The notes under the pieces are model-generated. The model saw only the letters and a program-made list of their open reading frames with translations, searched no databases and had not been told where the DNA came from. DNA of 5,381 bases from positions 1 to 5,381 of the forward strand of contig WRBU01000093.1 of the NCBI GenBank assembly GCA_009784355.1, written 5' to 3'. This DNA comes from Defluviitaleaceae bacterium (GTDB lineage Bacteria > Bacillota > Clostridia > Lachnospirales > WRAX01). Within the stretch, counting starts at the first letter, position 1, and the number at the start of each line of letters is the position of its first letter. Positions 5,026 to 5,381 of this stretch are shown piece after piece. The position numbers were made by a program, and so were the translations under genes.

Positions 5026-5381
5026 ATGTATCCTTTCGAAGACTACAGCGACCCGTTAATACCTCAAAGGGTTAAGCTGATGCGAAAAAGCAAAAAGCTA
5101 ACCCAATACGACATCGCCGATGCCATTGCATCAAGCCAAGCAAAGGTTTCACGTGCCGAAAAAGGCTACGAGAAATACGATAAAGATGACGTGGAAAACG
5201 CAAAAGCGGCTTTGGACATCGCAGATATGCCTATTTCGGATTATGGATTTAAAATATTCAAAAAAAGGCTGTATCACTGGCGCAATTTATATAGGAACAA
5301 ACAAACGGAAGAAGCGGCAGAGCTGCAAAAAGAACTCGCAAACCTCATTAAAATTGAACCTTATAACATGGAGCTGCCCAC
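5026..5381 (+). CDS. XRE-family helix-turn-helix transcriptional regulator (3' end cut by window)
   Basis: The frame runs from the ATG at 5026 off the window end, giving 118 complete codons. Residues 14-49 form a Cro/C1-type (HTH_3) DNA-binding domain: QRVKLMRKSKKLTQ, then helix 2 around QYDIADAIA (27-35), a turn at SSQ, and recognition helix AKVSRAEKGY (39-48), with the conserved S-R-x-E-x-G pattern. After the HTH the chain is charged and helical. RLYHWRNLYRNKQTEEAAEL (81-100) resembles the start of helical hairpin (TPR-like) repeats, as found in several Firmicutes peptide-sensing regulators, but too little remains to decide. The gene has its own strong promoter and ribosome site, so it is a separate unit from the upstream genes. 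Its targets cannot be seen; its own promoter is one candidate because of the palindrome at 4957-4968. Confidence 0.88.
   Translation, partial: MYPFEDYSDPLIPQRVKLMRKSKKLTQYDIADAIASSQAKVSRAEKGYEKYDKDDVENAKAALDIADMPISDYGFKIFKKRLYHWRNLYRNKQTEEAAELQKELANLIKIEPYNMELP

Overview
The window reads as a moderately AT-rich chromosomal segment from a Gram-positive (Firmicutes/Clostridia-like) bacterium. The inference rests on strong GGAGG-type Shine-Dalgarno sites before nearly every gene, a consensus sigma-A promoter, a VanW-family protein, small two-helix membrane proteins with bacterial PH-like tails, and the carboxyspermidine route to spermidine, which is common in gut and rumen Clostridia. The species cannot be read from the sequence. 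All supportable genes lie on the + strand.

Region 1 (1-4855) looks like one tightly packed transcription unit. In order: a small unrecognised ORF that may be the 3' end of a longer gene (11-235); a saccharopine dehydrogenase-fold carboxy(nor)spermidine dehydrogenase (236-1444); a 74-nt gap holding a G+C-rich inverted-repeat element (about 1450-1499); a zinc-ribbon protein of unknown function (1519-2058); carboxy(nor)spermidine decarboxylase NspC (2058-3185); two tandem, diverged paralogous membrane proteins with PH-like tails (3197-3619 and 3609-4028); and a VanW-family protein (4028-4855). Apart from the 74-nt gap, junctions are 0, -1, +11, -11 and -1 nt, so translational coupling is likely. 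The promoter of this unit lies upstream of the window. A modest hairpin plus T-run at the end of the VanW gene may terminate it.

Region 2 (4856-5025) is an AT-rich intergenic stretch with phased A-tracts, a palindrome over the -35 box and a near-perfect extended -10 promoter. It drives a second gene (5026 to window end), an XRE-type helix-turn-helix regulator cut by the window edge.

The two metabolic enzymes together convert putrescine (or diaminopropane) plus aspartate semialdehyde into spermidine (or norspermidine), without the S-adenosylmethionine-dependent SpeD/SpeE route. The unusual aspect is that the pair is split by a zinc-ribbon gene and fused transcriptionally to a PH-like membrane pair and a VanW protein. 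This is a candidate link between polyamine supply and the cell envelope, but it rests on gene order only.
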